Shown piece after piece: positions 63,664-64,000 of a stretch of 64,000 nt of DNA; within the stretch, counting starts at the first letter, position 1; each line of letters opens with the position of its first letter. Origin of the DNA: Metellina segmentata (taxonomy: Eukaryota > Arthropoda > Arachnida > Araneae > Tetragnathidae); contig OX375882.1 in assembly GCA_947359465.1 (NCBI GenBank), forward strand, positions 52,760,509 to 52,824,508, written 5' to 3'. A program made the translations under genes and the position numbers. Below the pieces are notes generated by a model, which was given only the letters and a program-made list of their open reading frames with translations, had not been told where the DNA came from and searched no databases.

Positions 63664-64000
63664 AGATATTTAAGATTCATACCCACGATGACATGCAAAA
63701 CAGGGAAACATATCGAAAACAATATACAAATGATAAAGTAGTTGAAACTAATTCAAGAGTTTTACTGGATAATACTAGATATTAGAATCAATTAAATTTT
63801 AGAAACATTAATTTAAAACATAAATGAAAACAAATAAGAACTGAAAGCAACACAACATTTACTCAAATGCAAGAAAGAACCCAACATACAAATGATAAAG
63901 CACTTGTAACTAATTTAAAAGTTTTACAGAATATTCTAGATTTTAGAATTAATTAACTTTTTAAGCAATAATTTTTAACCTTTATGAAAAAGTAAACAAG
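63664..64000. other. no gene; two-copy direct repeat, period 162 bp
   Basis: TACAAATGATAAAG followed by GTTTTAC.G.ATA.TCTAGAT.TTAGAAT.AATTAA occurs at 63725 and 63887. Confidence 0.6.

Noticed and set aside
1..64000. CRISPR arrays, bacterial operons, rRNA or a prokaryotic defence system
   Set aside because: No regularly spaced repeats, no Shine-Dalgarno-led gene strings, and clear eukaryotic introns and transposons.

Overview
This window looks like gene-poor, AT-rich arthropod chromosomal DNA, most likely from a spider or another arachnid. The organism is an inference. It rests on the style of the Gypsy, BEL, hAT, Tc1, mariner, Kolobok and piggyBac proteins, on tRNA-derived SINEs, and on spliced monocarboxylate-transporter-like (MCT) exons separated by long, transposon-filled introns. 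There is no bacterial-style operon, rRNA or CRISPR array. Almost all long open frames belong to mobile elements, most of them broken.

Layout. 1-3499: 3' part of an LTR element with a BEL-like gag and a Gypsy-like integrase but no reverse transcriptase. 3547-4999: piggyBac N-terminal remnant and a piggyBac-type MITE. 5167-7739: complete-looking Kolobok-type DNA transposon with an uninterrupted 573-residue transposase and TTAA on both sides. 7930-12998: Gypsy element with 5' LTR, tRNA-Pro-like primer binding site, gag, protease, RT, RNase H, integrase and a cut 3' LTR. 13066-15882: a 2.8-kb palindromic element whose 1.3-kb arms carry head-to-head copies of one gene fragment. 16150-18790: hAT transposase relic split by another DNA element (17353-18506). 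18899-20340: Tc1 element. 21146-22933: second long-inverted-repeat element, with GC-rich hairpins at its ends. 24021-31740: three exons of a minus-strand MCT-like gene that join in perfect phase (31597-31740, 28755-29882, 24021-24157). Its introns hold a LINE fragment and diverged repeats. 32119-42170: old Gypsy element split by a very young, RT-less Gypsy derivative (35233-39703) with identical 511-bp LTRs and a 4-bp target duplication. 42685-43622: mariner. 43820-44315: piggyBac-type MITE. 45926-52473: hAT-type MITE with an 8-bp duplication, itself split by a BEL/Pao element (46221-51977, 5-bp duplication). 54489-54712: last exon of a second MCT paralogue, on the plus strand. 55802-60018: hAT element with a perfect 8-bp duplication, split by a pogo-like deletion derivative (57000-58938, TA duplication). 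60027-64000: SINEs, a Jockey-like LINE fragment and AT-rich DNA.

The host signal is therefore two MCT-family (major facilitator) loci in opposite orientation. The rest is a nested record of transposition whose order can be read from target-site duplications: hAT before pogo, hAT MITE before BEL, old Gypsy before young Gypsy, hAT before the 17353-18506 insert. The main candidates for something not yet described are the two long-inverted-repeat elements (13066-15882 and 21146-22933), the RT-less Gypsy derivative, and the orphan MCT terminal exon.

Limits: all calls were read by eye from translation and repeat matching, with no database search. Superfamily names are recognition-based. Most element boundaries come from matched terminal repeats and target duplications, and are firm where stated.
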